In this document: piece by piece, positions 49,590 through 57,351 of the stretch
Numbering within the stretch: the stretch's first letter is position 1
Layout of the letters: each line of letters opens with the position of its first letter
Source: Streptomyces sp. NBC_00459
GTDB lineage: Bacteria > Actinomycetota > Actinomycetes > Streptomycetales > Streptomycetaceae
Length of the DNA: 64,000 nucleotides
Direction of reading: 5' to 3'
Assembly (NCBI RefSeq): GCF_036013955.1
Contig: NZ_CP107903.1
Span: forward strand, 6,634,001 to 6,698,000
Notes under the pieces: model-generated
Seen by the model: only the letters and a program-made list of their open reading frames with translations
What the model was told of the DNA's origin: nothing
Databases searched by the model: none
Position numbers and translations under genes: made by a program

Positions 49590-50323
49590 GGCGTCGGTGT
49601 CTCCAGTGCGTACCCGACCCCGTGCACCGTACGGATCCGCTCGGCGCCGATCTTCCGGCGCAGCGCCTTGATGTGGCTGTCGACCGTGCGGGTGCCGGAG
49701 GCGTCCGCCCAGTCCCACACCTCGGCGAGCAGCTGCTCGCGCGAGAGGACGGCGCGGGGCGTGTTGGCGAGGCAGACGAGCAGGTCGAACTCGGTGGGCG
49801 TGAGGTGCACGTCCTCGGAGCGCACCCGTACCCGCCGCTGCGCGTGGTCGATCTCCAGCTCGCCGAGCCGCAGGATGCCGGAGCGCGGCGTCGACGCGGC
49901 GATGGCGGCCCGCTCGACCCGGCGCAGCAGCACATGCACCCGCGCGGCCAGCTCACGCATGGAGAAGGGTTTCGTCATGTAGTCGTCGGCGCCGACACCG
50001 AGACCGACCAGCATGTCGGTCTCGTCGTCGCGCGCGGTGAGCATCAGGACCGGCACGGCCCGCTGGGCCTGTACCCGCCTGCATACTTCCAGCCCGTCGA
50101 AGCCGGGCAGCATGATGTCGAGGATCAGCAGATCGGGCTGCCAGGCCTCGGCGGTGTCGACGGCGGCCGGCCCGTCGCCCGCTGTCTGTACGAGAAATCC
50201 CTCGGCACGCAGACGGGCCGCGATGGCGTCGACGATCGTCGGATCGTCCTCGACCACGAGAACCCGGCGCTGGGCGCCAGGAGTCGCCGTCGCGCCGTTC
50301 TGGGAGGTGTGTGTCTGCTCCAT
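49586..50323 (-). CDS. OmpR-family response regulator
   Basis: A 245-residue regulator. Receiver domain (about 20-135): VLVVEDDPTIVDAI, phosphoacceptor Asp in LLILDIMLPGFDG, and MLTARDDE plus the conserved Lys in DDYMTKPFSMREL. The winged-helix DNA-binding domain covers about 150-245 with LTPTEFDLLVCLA and RTVDSHIKALRRKIG. It is the partner of the following kinase. ATG 50323 follows an AGGGACGGG site; longer in-frame starts exist but add unlikely residues. Targets unknown. Confidence 0.92.
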   Translation of the reverse strand: MEQTHTSQNGATATPGAQRRVLVVEDDPTIVDAIAARLRAEGFLVQTAGDGPAAVDTAEAWQPDLLILDIMLPGFDGLEVCRRVQAQRAVPVLMLTARDDETDMLVGLGVGADDYMTKPFSMRELAARVHVLLRRVERAAIAASTPRSGILRLGELEIDHAQRRVRVRSEDVHLTPTEFDLLVCLANTPRAVLSREQLLAEVWDWADASGTRTVDSHIKALRRKIGAERIRTVHGVGYALETPTP

Positions 50324-50468
50324 CGCCCGTCCCTGAAGTGTGCTTTCCGGAACCAGTGGGGTGGTTCCTTGGCTGCGCTTGTCCGCGCATGACTGCGATT
50401 GACGCACGACTGATCGGATGAGTGATCGGCGTCAGGGAAGCAGAGTACGGGCAGTCACCGCGAGGGGT

Positions 50469-51164
50469 CTATCCAGGTCGGACGGCGAGGTGGACGACGT
50501 CGGGGACTCCCCGGGCAACGGGGATCTCTTCGGTGCGTACTGACCGGAATCCGGCATTCCGTAGAGTTCCCTCAAATTCCCGAGAGGGCTGCGCGGACCA
50601 CACCGCGAGCACCCCGTCCGGCCTCAACACCCTTGCACAGCTTGCCAGTCCGGCCTGCGAATACAGGCTCTGGTTGTCCTCCGTGACGGTCCAGTCGGGG
50701 CCGTTGTCGATGTCGAGACACAGCGCGTCGAATGTGGCGGAGGTCTCATTGACGTATCTCACGAGATCGGCTTCGACGACCTCGGTACGGGGGTCGGCGA
50801 GCGCGTCGGAGGAGACCGGGGCGAGCGGTCCGTCCCGATGCCATCCGATGATCGCCGGTTCACGCTCGACGACGGTGATGCCGCCCCAACGGGGGTCGGC
50901 CGCGGCGTGCGCGAGGGAGAACCCGACGCCGAGGCCGCCGATGAGGACGTGCGGGGCCGCGGCCCGGGTGCCGGGGGTGAGGGCGTCGAGGGCGGCGTCG
51001 ACGAGGAGGCGCTCGGACCGGCCGTCCGAAGTGTCCATCAGGAAACACCCGTTGGCGATGATCTGCAGTAACTCCCCGTGCCGCCGCAGGACGACCTCGC
51101 CGTACGGGCCCTCGCGGCTGTCCAGGACTTCGGGGGTGTCGTAGGAGGTGGTCGGGTGGGTCAT
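50469..51164 (-). CDS. Spermidine synthase-like SAM-fold protein
   Basis: A 231-residue protein with the aminopropyltransferase/SAM-binding fold: HVLIGGLGVGFSLAHAAADP for the nucleotide loop, ITVVEREPAIIGWH for the acidic strand, and FDALCLDIDNGPDWTV before a late Trp-rich end. It lacks the full N-terminal beta-strand domain of polyamine synthases, so it may be a methyltransferase relative and not a true spermidine synthase. Divergent from the rhomboid-like gene. Confidence 0.8.
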   Translation of the reverse strand: MTHPTTSYDTPEVLDSREGPYGEVVLRRHGELLQIIANGCFLMDTSDGRSERLLVDAALDALTPGTRAAAPHVLIGGLGVGFSLAHAAADPRWGGITVVEREPAIIGWHRDGPLAPVSSDALADPRTEVVEADLVRYVNETSATFDALCLDIDNGPDWTVTEDNQSLYSQAGLASCARVLRPDGVLAVWSAQPSREFEGTLRNAGFRSVRTEEIPVARGVPDVVHLAVRPG

Positions 51165-51312
51165 GGCGACATCTTGGCGCAGTGCGCCCCGGATGAGCTC
51201 GGTCTTTATGCGGCCTGTCGGCTTGCTGTGAATCGGCCGGGGCGTGGCGCGGGTCACAGACAACCGCGTGGGGGAGGCGAAGGCTGGGGCGAAACGGAAG
51301 GAGCGCCTCACC

Positions 51313-52131
51313 GTGGAACGGGCCGATGCGTCGGGTGACGTGACGACGGGTTCACCGGCGCCCTCGGGCGCCCCCGTCGCGGAGGGCGTACGACTGCTGG
51401 ACGGGATGCCGAGACAGCGGGGGCCGGCGGACGCCGTGTCCGTGCCGCCGGTGCCGATGGTTCCGCCGGTGTCTCCTGCGGAAACTGCGGTGCCGGACGA
51501 GGCTGTCACCGGGAAGCGGGTCCTCCGGCCCTGGCGCCTCCTGCCCACTCCCACCGGGACCCCGTTCACCTTCACGTTCGTGGCCGTCCTCCTGGTGACG
51601 GCGCTGGTCGCCGAGTACGCGGACCCCGCCCTCGTGCACGCCCTCCACCAGGGCTCCAGCACCGACGTCGCCCATCTCCTGCGGACGCCCGTGTTCGTGC
51701 TGGTCACCAGCGCGCTGTGGGTCGTGGGTGGCGTGGCATCGCCGTACGCCGTTGTCCTCCTCCTTGTTCTTACCGCGCTGGAGCGGCGGATCGGCGGGCT
51801 GCGCACCGCCGGGGTGTTCGCGCTCGGGCATGTGCTGGCCACTCTCGCTACCGAGGTGCCGGTGGGGCTCGCGGTGCTGGTGGGGTGGCTGCCCGGGAGC
51901 TCGCTGCACCGGCTCGACTACGGGGTCAGTTTCGGGGTCGCGGCGAGTGTGGGGGCACTGGCGGGGCTGCTGCGGCCCTGGCTGGGGTGGCCGGTGCTGC
52001 TCGTGTTCGGCGGGATGCTGGTGGGGGATCTGATCGCCTACACGGATCCGATGACCAACTGGGGCCATGTGATGGCGCTGGCCATCGGGGTCGCCACCTG
52101 GCCCTGGGCGAGGCGGTGGAGGCGGGTCTAG
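51313..52131 (+). CDS. Rhomboid-like membrane protein
   Basis: A 272-residue protein: a disordered N-terminus (about 70 residues, rich in Pro, Ala and Val), then six predicted spans. The candidate catalytic pair is S206 in YGVSFGVA and H252 in NWGHVMALA, with spacing and membrane depth like rhomboid proteases, although the GxSG motif is altered to GVSFG. Activity is therefore uncertain. GTG 51313 is taken because AAGGAG lies nine bases upstream; GTG 51244 would add 23 residues. Confidence 0.75.
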   Translation: MERADASGDVTTGSPAPSGAPVAEGVRLLDGMPRQRGPADAVSVPPVPMVPPVSPAETAVPDEAVTGKRVLRPWRLLPTPTGTPFTFTFVAVLLVTALVAEYADPALVHALHQGSSTDVAHLLRTPVFVLVTSALWVVGGVASPYAVVLLLVLTALERRIGGLRTAGVFALGHVLATLATEVPVGLAVLVGWLPGSSLHRLDYGVSFGVAASVGALAGLLRPWLGWPVLLVFGGMLVGDLIAYTDPMTNWGHVMALAIGVATWPWARRWRRV

Positions 52132-52799
52132 GGCCTTTGGCCGGCCGCCCCGACGTACTTCGCGTTCGTCAGAGGCGCCTCCACCCGCCAGCCCAGCGCC
52201 TCGTACAGCGCCCGTCCGTCCGGTGTTCCGGCCAGTACACCTTTCTCCGCGCCCTGTGTGACGGCCTCCTGGGCCAGCGTTCGCATCACGAAGGCGCCGA
52301 GGCCCCGGCGGCGGTGTGCGGGGGAGGTCTCCACCTGGTCGACGACCGCCGTGCTGCCCGTCGGCGCTATCTGGCCGCGGGCCGCCCAGGAGCCGTCGGG
52401 TGCCGCGAGCATCACGCGCGTGACGCCGCCGCGTGTCCACACTCGGACCCGGTATCCGTCAGGGGCGGCCAGTGGCTCCGCGGCGGACAGTGGGGCCGAC
52501 ATCAGGTAGCCCGGCTCGGGGCCGATCCACCAGCCCTCGCCGAGCCAGCCGCCCACCTTCGCCGGGTCGTCGAACACCTTGAGCCACACGCCCGCCCCGG
52601 TCACCGCACCGGCCACCTTCCGGACGGTCCGCTCCTCGACGCCGTCATTCACGGCGTCGAGGACGTGCCGGGTGACGTGCTCGGACGTGCCCACGTCGAT
52701 CGTGTATCCCCAGGGCTCGGCCAGGGGCGGCGAAGCCCCGCGCGAGACCACCCAGCCGTCGACCCAGGCCCGCACGATTCCGTCCATGTTCCCGCTCAT
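52128..52799 (-). CDS. GNAT family N-acetyltransferase
   Basis: A 223-residue protein in which the C-terminal part is the GNAT fold: VDQVETSPAHRRRGLGAFVM (acetyl-CoA loop RRRGLG near residue 165) and GRALYEALGWRVEAPL. The N-terminal 100 residues (WVVSRGASPPLAEPWGYTID) are a separate domain of unknown role. It overlaps the convergent rhomboid-like gene by four bases. Acceptor unknown. Confidence 0.82.
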   Translation of the reverse strand: MSGNMDGIVRAWVDGWVVSRGASPPLAEPWGYTIDVGTSEHVTRHVLDAVNDGVEERTVRKVAGAVTGAGVWLKVFDDPAKVGGWLGEGWWIGPEPGYLMSAPLSAAEPLAAPDGYRVRVWTRGGVTRVMLAAPDGSWAARGQIAPTGSTAVVDQVETSPAHRRRGLGAFVMRTLAQEAVTQGAEKGVLAGTPDGRALYEALGWRVEAPLTNAKYVGAAGQRP

Positions 52800-52886
52800 A
52801 CCGACCCCTGTATGTAATGGTTAATGTGGCGTAATGAGTATTACTTAAGTCACTGTAGGTGGGCGCTCGGCAGTCGCGACAGAGGT

Positions 52887-52903
52887 GATCGCTCACGGCG
52901 AAC
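52887..52903 (+). promoter_or_regulatory. ClgR-type operator upstream of lon
   Basis: GATCGC-TCACG-GCGAAC fits the ClgR pattern GTTCGC-N5-GCGAAC with two mismatches in the left arm. It lies 75 bp before the lon start. ClgR activates clp and lon genes in Streptomyces. The upstream 60 bp are unusually AT-rich. Confidence 0.6.
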
Positions 52904-52977
52904 ACGCCCCGGGGAACAATCGACCCGCCCCGAGCATTGAGTCGGCATAGCTCAACTTGAATGCCGAAGGGGAGATC

Positions 52978-55392
52978 ATGGCTTCGACGTCCACACCGCT
53001 CACACTGCCCGTGCTGCCGCTCGACGACGAGGTCGTGCTGCCCGGCATGGTTGTTCCGCTGGACCTGAACGACGCCGAGGTGCGTGCCGCCGTGGAGGCC
53101 GCCCAGGCCGCCTCGGGCAGCGAGCCCGGCAAGCCCAGGGTTCTGCTCGTGCCGCGCATCGACGGGACATACCCGAGCACCGGTGTCCTCGGCACCGTCG
53201 AGCAGGTCGGCCGGCTGGCCGACGGGGATCCCGGTGCCCTCATCCGTGCCCGGGGGCGGGTGCGGATCGGTGCCGGGACCACCGGCCCGGGGGCCGCGCT
53301 GTGGGTCGAGGGGACCCGGATCGACGAGACCGTGCCGGACCCCGTGCCCGGTCACGTCACCGAACTCGCCAAGGAATACAAGGCCCTTGCCACCTCCTGG
53401 CTCCGGAAGCGCGGCGCCTGGCAGGTCGTCGACCGTGTACAGGCCATCGACGATGTCTCCGCCCTTGCCGACAATTCCGGTTACTCGCCCTTCCTCAGCA
53501 CCGACCAGAAGATCGAACTGCTGGAGACCACCGACCCGGTGGCCCGGCTGAAGCTCGCCACCCAGCACCTGCGCGACCACCTCGCCGAACAGGATGTCGC
53601 CGAGACCATCGCGAAGGACGTCCAGGAGGGCGTCGACAAGCAGCAGCGGGAGTTCCTGCTGCGCAAGCAGCTGGAAGCCGTACGCAAGGAACTGCGCGAC
53701 CTCAACGGCGAGCAGGAGGGCGAGGAGTCCGACGACTACCGGGCCCGCGTCGAAGCCGCCGATCTGCCGGAGAACGTGCGCGAGGCAGCCCTCAAGGAGG
53801 TCGACAAGCTGGAGCGGTCCTCCGAGCAGTCGCCCGAGGGCGGCTGGATCCGGACCTGGCTCGACACCGTTCTCGAACTGCCGTGGAACGAGCGGACCGA
53901 GGACTCGTACGACATCCAGGGCGCCCAGGCCGTGCTCGACGCCGAGCACGCGGGCCTTCAGGACGTGAAGGAGCGCATCACCGAGTACCTCGCCGTGCGC
54001 AAGCGGCGCGCCGAGCGTGGACTGGGCGTTGTCGGCGGGCGCCGTGGCGGCGCCGTGCTCGCGCTCGTCGGGCCGCCCGGGGTCGGCAAGACCAGCCTCG
54101 GTGAGTCCGTCGCGCACGCCATGGGGCGGAAGTTCGTCCGGGTCGCGCTCGGTGGCGTCAGGGACGAGGCCGAGATCCGCGGTCACCGGCGTACGTATGT
54201 CGGTGCGCTGCCCGGGCGCATCGTGCGGGCCATCAAGGAGGCCGGGTCCATGAACCCCGTCGTTCTCCTCGACGAGATCGACAAGGTCGGCTCCGACTTC
54301 CGGGGCGACCCCGCCGCCGCGCTGCTCGAAGTCCTCGACCCGGCGCAGAACCACACCTTCCGCGACCACTACCTCGAAGTCGAACTCGACCTCAGCGACG
54401 TGGTGTTCCTCGCCACCGCCAACGTTCTCGAAGCCATCCCCGAGGCACTGCTCGACCGGATGGAACTCGTCCGGCTGGACGGGTACACGGAGGACGAGAA
54501 GGTCGTCATCGCCCGGGACCACCTGCTGCCACGGCAGTTGGAGCGGGCCGGCCTCGAAGGCGCCGAAGTCGCCCTCGACGAGAGCGCGTTGCGCAAGCTC
54601 GCCGGGGAGTACACCCGGGAGGCCGGTGTACGGAACCTGGAGCGGTCCATCGCGCGGCTGCTGCGCAAGGTCGCCGCACAGCACGAACTCGGGGAGCGGA
54701 AGCTGCCGTTCACCGTCACTGAGGACGACCTGCGCGCACTCATCGGGCGGCCCCACCACGTGCCCGAGTCCGCCACGGACCCGGCCGAGCGGCGGACGGC
54801 CGTACCCGGTGTCGCGACCGGGCTCGCGGTCACCGGGGCCGGCGGTGACGTCCTCTATGTCGAGGCGTCGCTCGCCGACCCGGAGACCGGCGCCGCCGGA
54901 CTGACCCTCACCGGGCAGCTCGGTGACGTGATGAAGGAGTCCGCGCAGATCGCGCTCTCCTTCCTGCGTTCGCACGGCGCCGAACTGGAACTGCCGGTGG
55001 GTGACCTGAAGGACCGGGGCGTGCACATCCACTTCCCGGCGGGGGCCGTGCCCAAGGACGGTCCGAGCGCGGGCGTCACCATGACGACCGCCCTCGCCTC
55101 GCTGCTCAGCGGACGGCTCGTCCGGACGGACGTCGCCATGACCGGTGAGGTCTCGCTGACCGGGCGGGTGCTGCCCATCGGTGGTGTGAAGCAGAAGCTG
55201 CTCGCCGCGCACCGGGCCGGTGTCACCACCGTGATCATCCCGAAGCGCAACGAGGCCGACCTGGACGGCGTCCCGGCCGAGGTCCTGGAGAAGCTCGACG
55301 TCCACGCCGTCACGGACGTCCGCCAGGTCCTCGAACTGGCGCTCACTCCGGCGGAGAACCCGGCGGAGGTGAGGGTTCCGGCAGCGGCGTGA
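52978..55392 (+). CDS. lon: ATP-dependent protease Lon
   Basis: An 804-residue Lon. Order: N-terminal substrate-binding domain (about 1-205, LPVLPLDDEVVLPGMVVPL), coiled-coil (about 206-310), AAA+ domain with Walker A GPPGVGKTS (near residue 365) and Walker B VVLLDEIDKVG, then the serine peptidase domain with the Ser-Lys dyad S697 (DGPSAGVTM) and K740 (GGVKQKLLAAH). It degrades misfolded and regulatory proteins in the cytosol. ATG 52978 follows AAGGGGAG; an earlier in-frame ATG at 52957 would include the ribosome site. Confidence 0.97.
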   Translation: MASTSTPLTLPVLPLDDEVVLPGMVVPLDLNDAEVRAAVEAAQAASGSEPGKPRVLLVPRIDGTYPSTGVLGTVEQVGRLADGDPGALIRARGRVRIGAGTTGPGAALWVEGTRIDETVPDPVPGHVTELAKEYKALATSWLRKRGAWQVVDRVQAIDDVSALADNSGYSPFLSTDQKIELLETTDPVARLKLATQHLRDHLAEQDVAETIAKDVQEGVDKQQREFLLRKQLEAVRKELRDLNGEQEGEESDDYRARVEAADLPENVREAALKEVDKLERSSEQSPEGGWIRTWLDTVLELPWNERTEDSYDIQGAQAVLDAEHAGLQDVKERITEYLAVRKRRAERGLGVVGGRRGGAVLALVGPPGVGKTSLGESVAHAMGRKFVRVALGGVRDEAEIRGHRRTYVGALPGRIVRAIKEAGSMNPVVLLDEIDKVGSDFRGDPAAALLEVLDPAQNHTFRDHYLEVELDLSDVVFLATANVLEAIPEALLDRMELVRLDGYTEDEKVVIARDHLLPRQLERAGLEGAEVALDESALRKLAGEYTREAGVRNLERSIARLLRKVAAQHELGERKLPFTVTEDDLRALIGRPHHVPESATDPAERRTAVPGVATGLAVTGAGGDVLYVEASLADPETGAAGLTLTGQLGDVMKESAQIALSFLRSHGAELELPVGDLKDRGVHIHFPAGAVPKDGPSAGVTMTTALASLLSGRLVRTDVAMTGEVSLTGRVLPIGGVKQKLLAAHRAGVTTVIIPKRNEADLDGVPAEVLEKLDVHAVTDVRQVLELALTPAENPAEVRVPAAA

Positions 55393-55411
55393 CGGACGCT
55401 GTCGGTTGGCG

Positions 55412-55445
55412 AGGGCCCGGGTCCCGGAAGGGGTGCCCGGGCCTT
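55412..55445 (+). terminator. Terminator of lon
   Basis: Stem AGGGCCCGGG / CCCGGGCCTT (with one G-U pair), 14-base loop, 20 bases past the stop. Confidence 0.65.
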
Positions 55446-55582
55446 CCCGTATCCGGATTCGGGGCTCCGAGGGGACCTGGATGACGTCGTCTCCCCGGGC
55501 CTGCGAAATACTGTCCGAGCTGCGGCGATGGCCGTGTTCGACGAAACTTCCAGAGCGGCGAAACCGGATCAGGGGTGCTGAC

Positions 55583-56086
55583 GTGCACGAGGACGGGAAC
55601 GGCGAGGGGAACCCCGGCGGGCGGCGAGTCGAGTCCGCGACCCCCGGGCGTGGGGTCGAGCGGGAATTCCTCGCCCTGGAGCGCGAGTTGACGGTGTTCC
55701 TGCGGCGCGCCCGGGCCAACTCCGGGGAGATGGCCCGCGAGGTCCACCCCGACCTGGAGTCGTCGGCGTACGGACTACTGGTGCGCCTCGACGAGTGCGG
55801 GCGCCAGCGTGCCACCGAGCTCGCGGCCTACATCGGTGTCGGCAAGGCCACCATGTCCCGCCAGCTGCGGGCCCTGGAGGAGCTGGGCCTGATCGCCCGC
55901 GAGCCGGACCCCGCCGACGGACGCGCCTGGCTCGTCCACCTCACGGACGAGGGCCGCGTCCGCTTCCGTGCCGTCCGGGAGGCGCGACGGGAGCGGTACG
56001 TGCGCAAGCTGGCCGCCTGGGACCGCATGGAGGTGGCCGAACTGGCCCGGCTGCTCCACCAGCTCAACCTCGGCATGGAGAAGTAG
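55583..56086 (+). CDS. MarR-family transcriptional regulator
   Basis: A 167-residue regulator with the MarR winged helix: LESSAYGLLVRLDECGRQRA, recognition helix in VGKATMSRQLRALEELGLI, and the wing REPDPADGRAWLVHLTDEG. A charged, Gly-rich N-terminus of about 35 residues precedes it. GTG 55583 follows AGGGG. Ligand and targets unknown. Its gene stands alone between lon and the convergent phosphatase-like gene. Confidence 0.87.
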   Translation: MHEDGNGEGNPGGRRVESATPGRGVEREFLALERELTVFLRRARANSGEMAREVHPDLESSAYGLLVRLDECGRQRATELAAYIGVGKATMSRQLRALEELGLIAREPDPADGRAWLVHLTDEGRVRFRAVREARRERYVRKLAAWDRMEVAELARLLHQLNLGMEK

Positions 56087-56098
56087 GCCCACCGCACC

Positions 56099-56122
56099 GA
56101 CGGCCGGTGGTCCCCGGCCGTC
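56099..56122. terminator. Hairpin between convergent MarR and PP2C-like genes
   Basis: 9-bp stem GACGGCCGG / CCGGCCGTC with a 6-base loop; the right arm touches the stop of the minus-strand gene. Confidence 0.65.
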
Positions 56123-56912
56123 ACAGCTCCACGTACACCACCGTCGCGTCGTCGTGCGTCTTGCTGCGGCCCAGTCGTGGCCGGCCGCCGCCCGCGTCGG
56201 CCCGTTCCAGCTCCCGTACGCGGTTCACCAGCGCCCCCGGGCCCTCCTTGCGCACGGCGGTGAAGCAGGCCGTCCAGTCGCCCTCGCCGAACCTCTCCAC
56301 CCAGCGGGTCGCCCCGTCCGTCAGGGCGGCCAGCGCGCGGACCTCGGCGCGGGGGAGTGAACCCGTCACCGCGCGGGAAGCCACCGACGGATCGGCCGCC
56401 GCCGTGAAGAAGCCGCCCTCCCTGTTGCGTACCGTCGCGTCGGCGATCGCGTCCGTGGCCAGGGATGCGCGGGGGACGCGGGACAGCCGGTCGTCCAGGT
56501 GCGCGGTGACCGTGCCGTCCGGGGACTCGGTCAGCAGGGCCGAGTCGGACAGGACCAGGTGCTCCACGGTGGCCGGTGACCAGCGGGCGAGAACCACGGT
56601 CGCCTGGGGGGTGCGTGGGTGAGAAAGGTCACAGGTTTGCGTGTGGGCCTCGGCGGTACGAGAGATCGCAGCCGCGAGTACCTCGACGAGGGGCATATCC
56701 CGTTGTGAAACAGACAGTTCGGTCAGCGCGCCGCCGAGCCGGGCCGTGTACCAGGGGACGGAATGCAGACAGCCCGTACCGGCCCTGGGGGGAGTCACCC
56801 CGTCCAGGAGGACGAGCGAACCACCCTGCCCGGAGGCGGGAAGTCCGATCGCTGCGAAGTCCTCATTGGGGCGGGCCGGATCGCCGGGCTCCGTGACGAG
56901 TTCAGTGCGCAT
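56121..56912 (-). CDS. PP2C-like protein phosphatase domain protein (divergent)
   Basis: A 263-residue protein with traces of the PP2C fold: RPNEDFAAIG near the start (metal-ligand region), LVLLDGVTP where PP2Cs have a DGMGG motif, LSDSALL in the middle, and DDATVVYVEL at the end, matching the final PP2C motif. The altered glycine motif suggests changed metal binding or loss of activity. ATG 56912 gives MRTELVTEPGDPARPNED; a GTG at 56927 is possible. Divergent from cvnA across 439 bp. Confidence 0.78.
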   Translation of the reverse strand: MRTELVTEPGDPARPNEDFAAIGLPASGQGGSLVLLDGVTPPRAGTGCLHSVPWYTARLGGALTELSVSQRDMPLVEVLAAAISRTAEAHTQTCDLSHPRTPQATVVLARWSPATVEHLVLSDSALLTESPDGTVTAHLDDRLSRVPRASLATDAIADATVRNREGGFFTAAADPSVASRAVTGSLPRAEVRALAALTDGATRWVERFGEGDWTACFTAVRKEGPGALVNRVRELERADAGGGRPRLGRSKTHDDATVVYVEL

Positions 56913-57289
56913 CCGGCCAGTCTGCACGAGCCCTTCACGAGCTTCTCAAAACGCTGGCAACGATTGCCGGAACAGTGTGTAGCCGCTGGTCAGGCGCCAG
57001 GTTTGGGAGAGAATGATCCACTCCGTGAAGACGTCGCGGCGGATAATGTCAAAGCCCGCCGCCCACGTCCAACCGGCCTGCCGGGCACGGCGGGGGCACA
57101 GGCCGGAGGAACTTGCCGCCAACTCCCCGCCGATGTTGACTCCTTGATGTTCACTCCTTTGAGTGGCGGGTCAGGTGACGCGCACTCCCTGCCCACCGGC
57201 ATGGGAGGGTCGGGAGCCGGACCGTGCCGGGGAACCGGAACCGTACCGGGTGAGTGGCAGGCCAGAACCATCCGGGCGGCCATGCAGTT

Positions 57290-57332
57290 GACGGATCGTC
57301 ATCCGGGTCCCGACGGATCGTCACCCGGGCCC
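57290..57332. repeat. 22-bp-period tandem direct repeat before cvnA
   Basis: Two 21-bp units (57290-57310 and 57312-57332), each GACGGATCGTCA followed by YCCGGGYCC, differ at two positions and are offset by 22 bp, about two helical turns. The repeat ends 19 bp before the cvnA ATG. The remaining 56913-57289 region has no recognisable gene. Confidence 0.65.
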
Positions 57333-57351
57333 ATGGGCACACGAGTCAGGA

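Noticed and set aside
50469..51164. True spermidine synthase
   Set aside because: Only the nucleotide-binding fold is clear; the N-terminal domain of polyamine synthases is short or missing, so the entry is labelled spermidine synthase-like.
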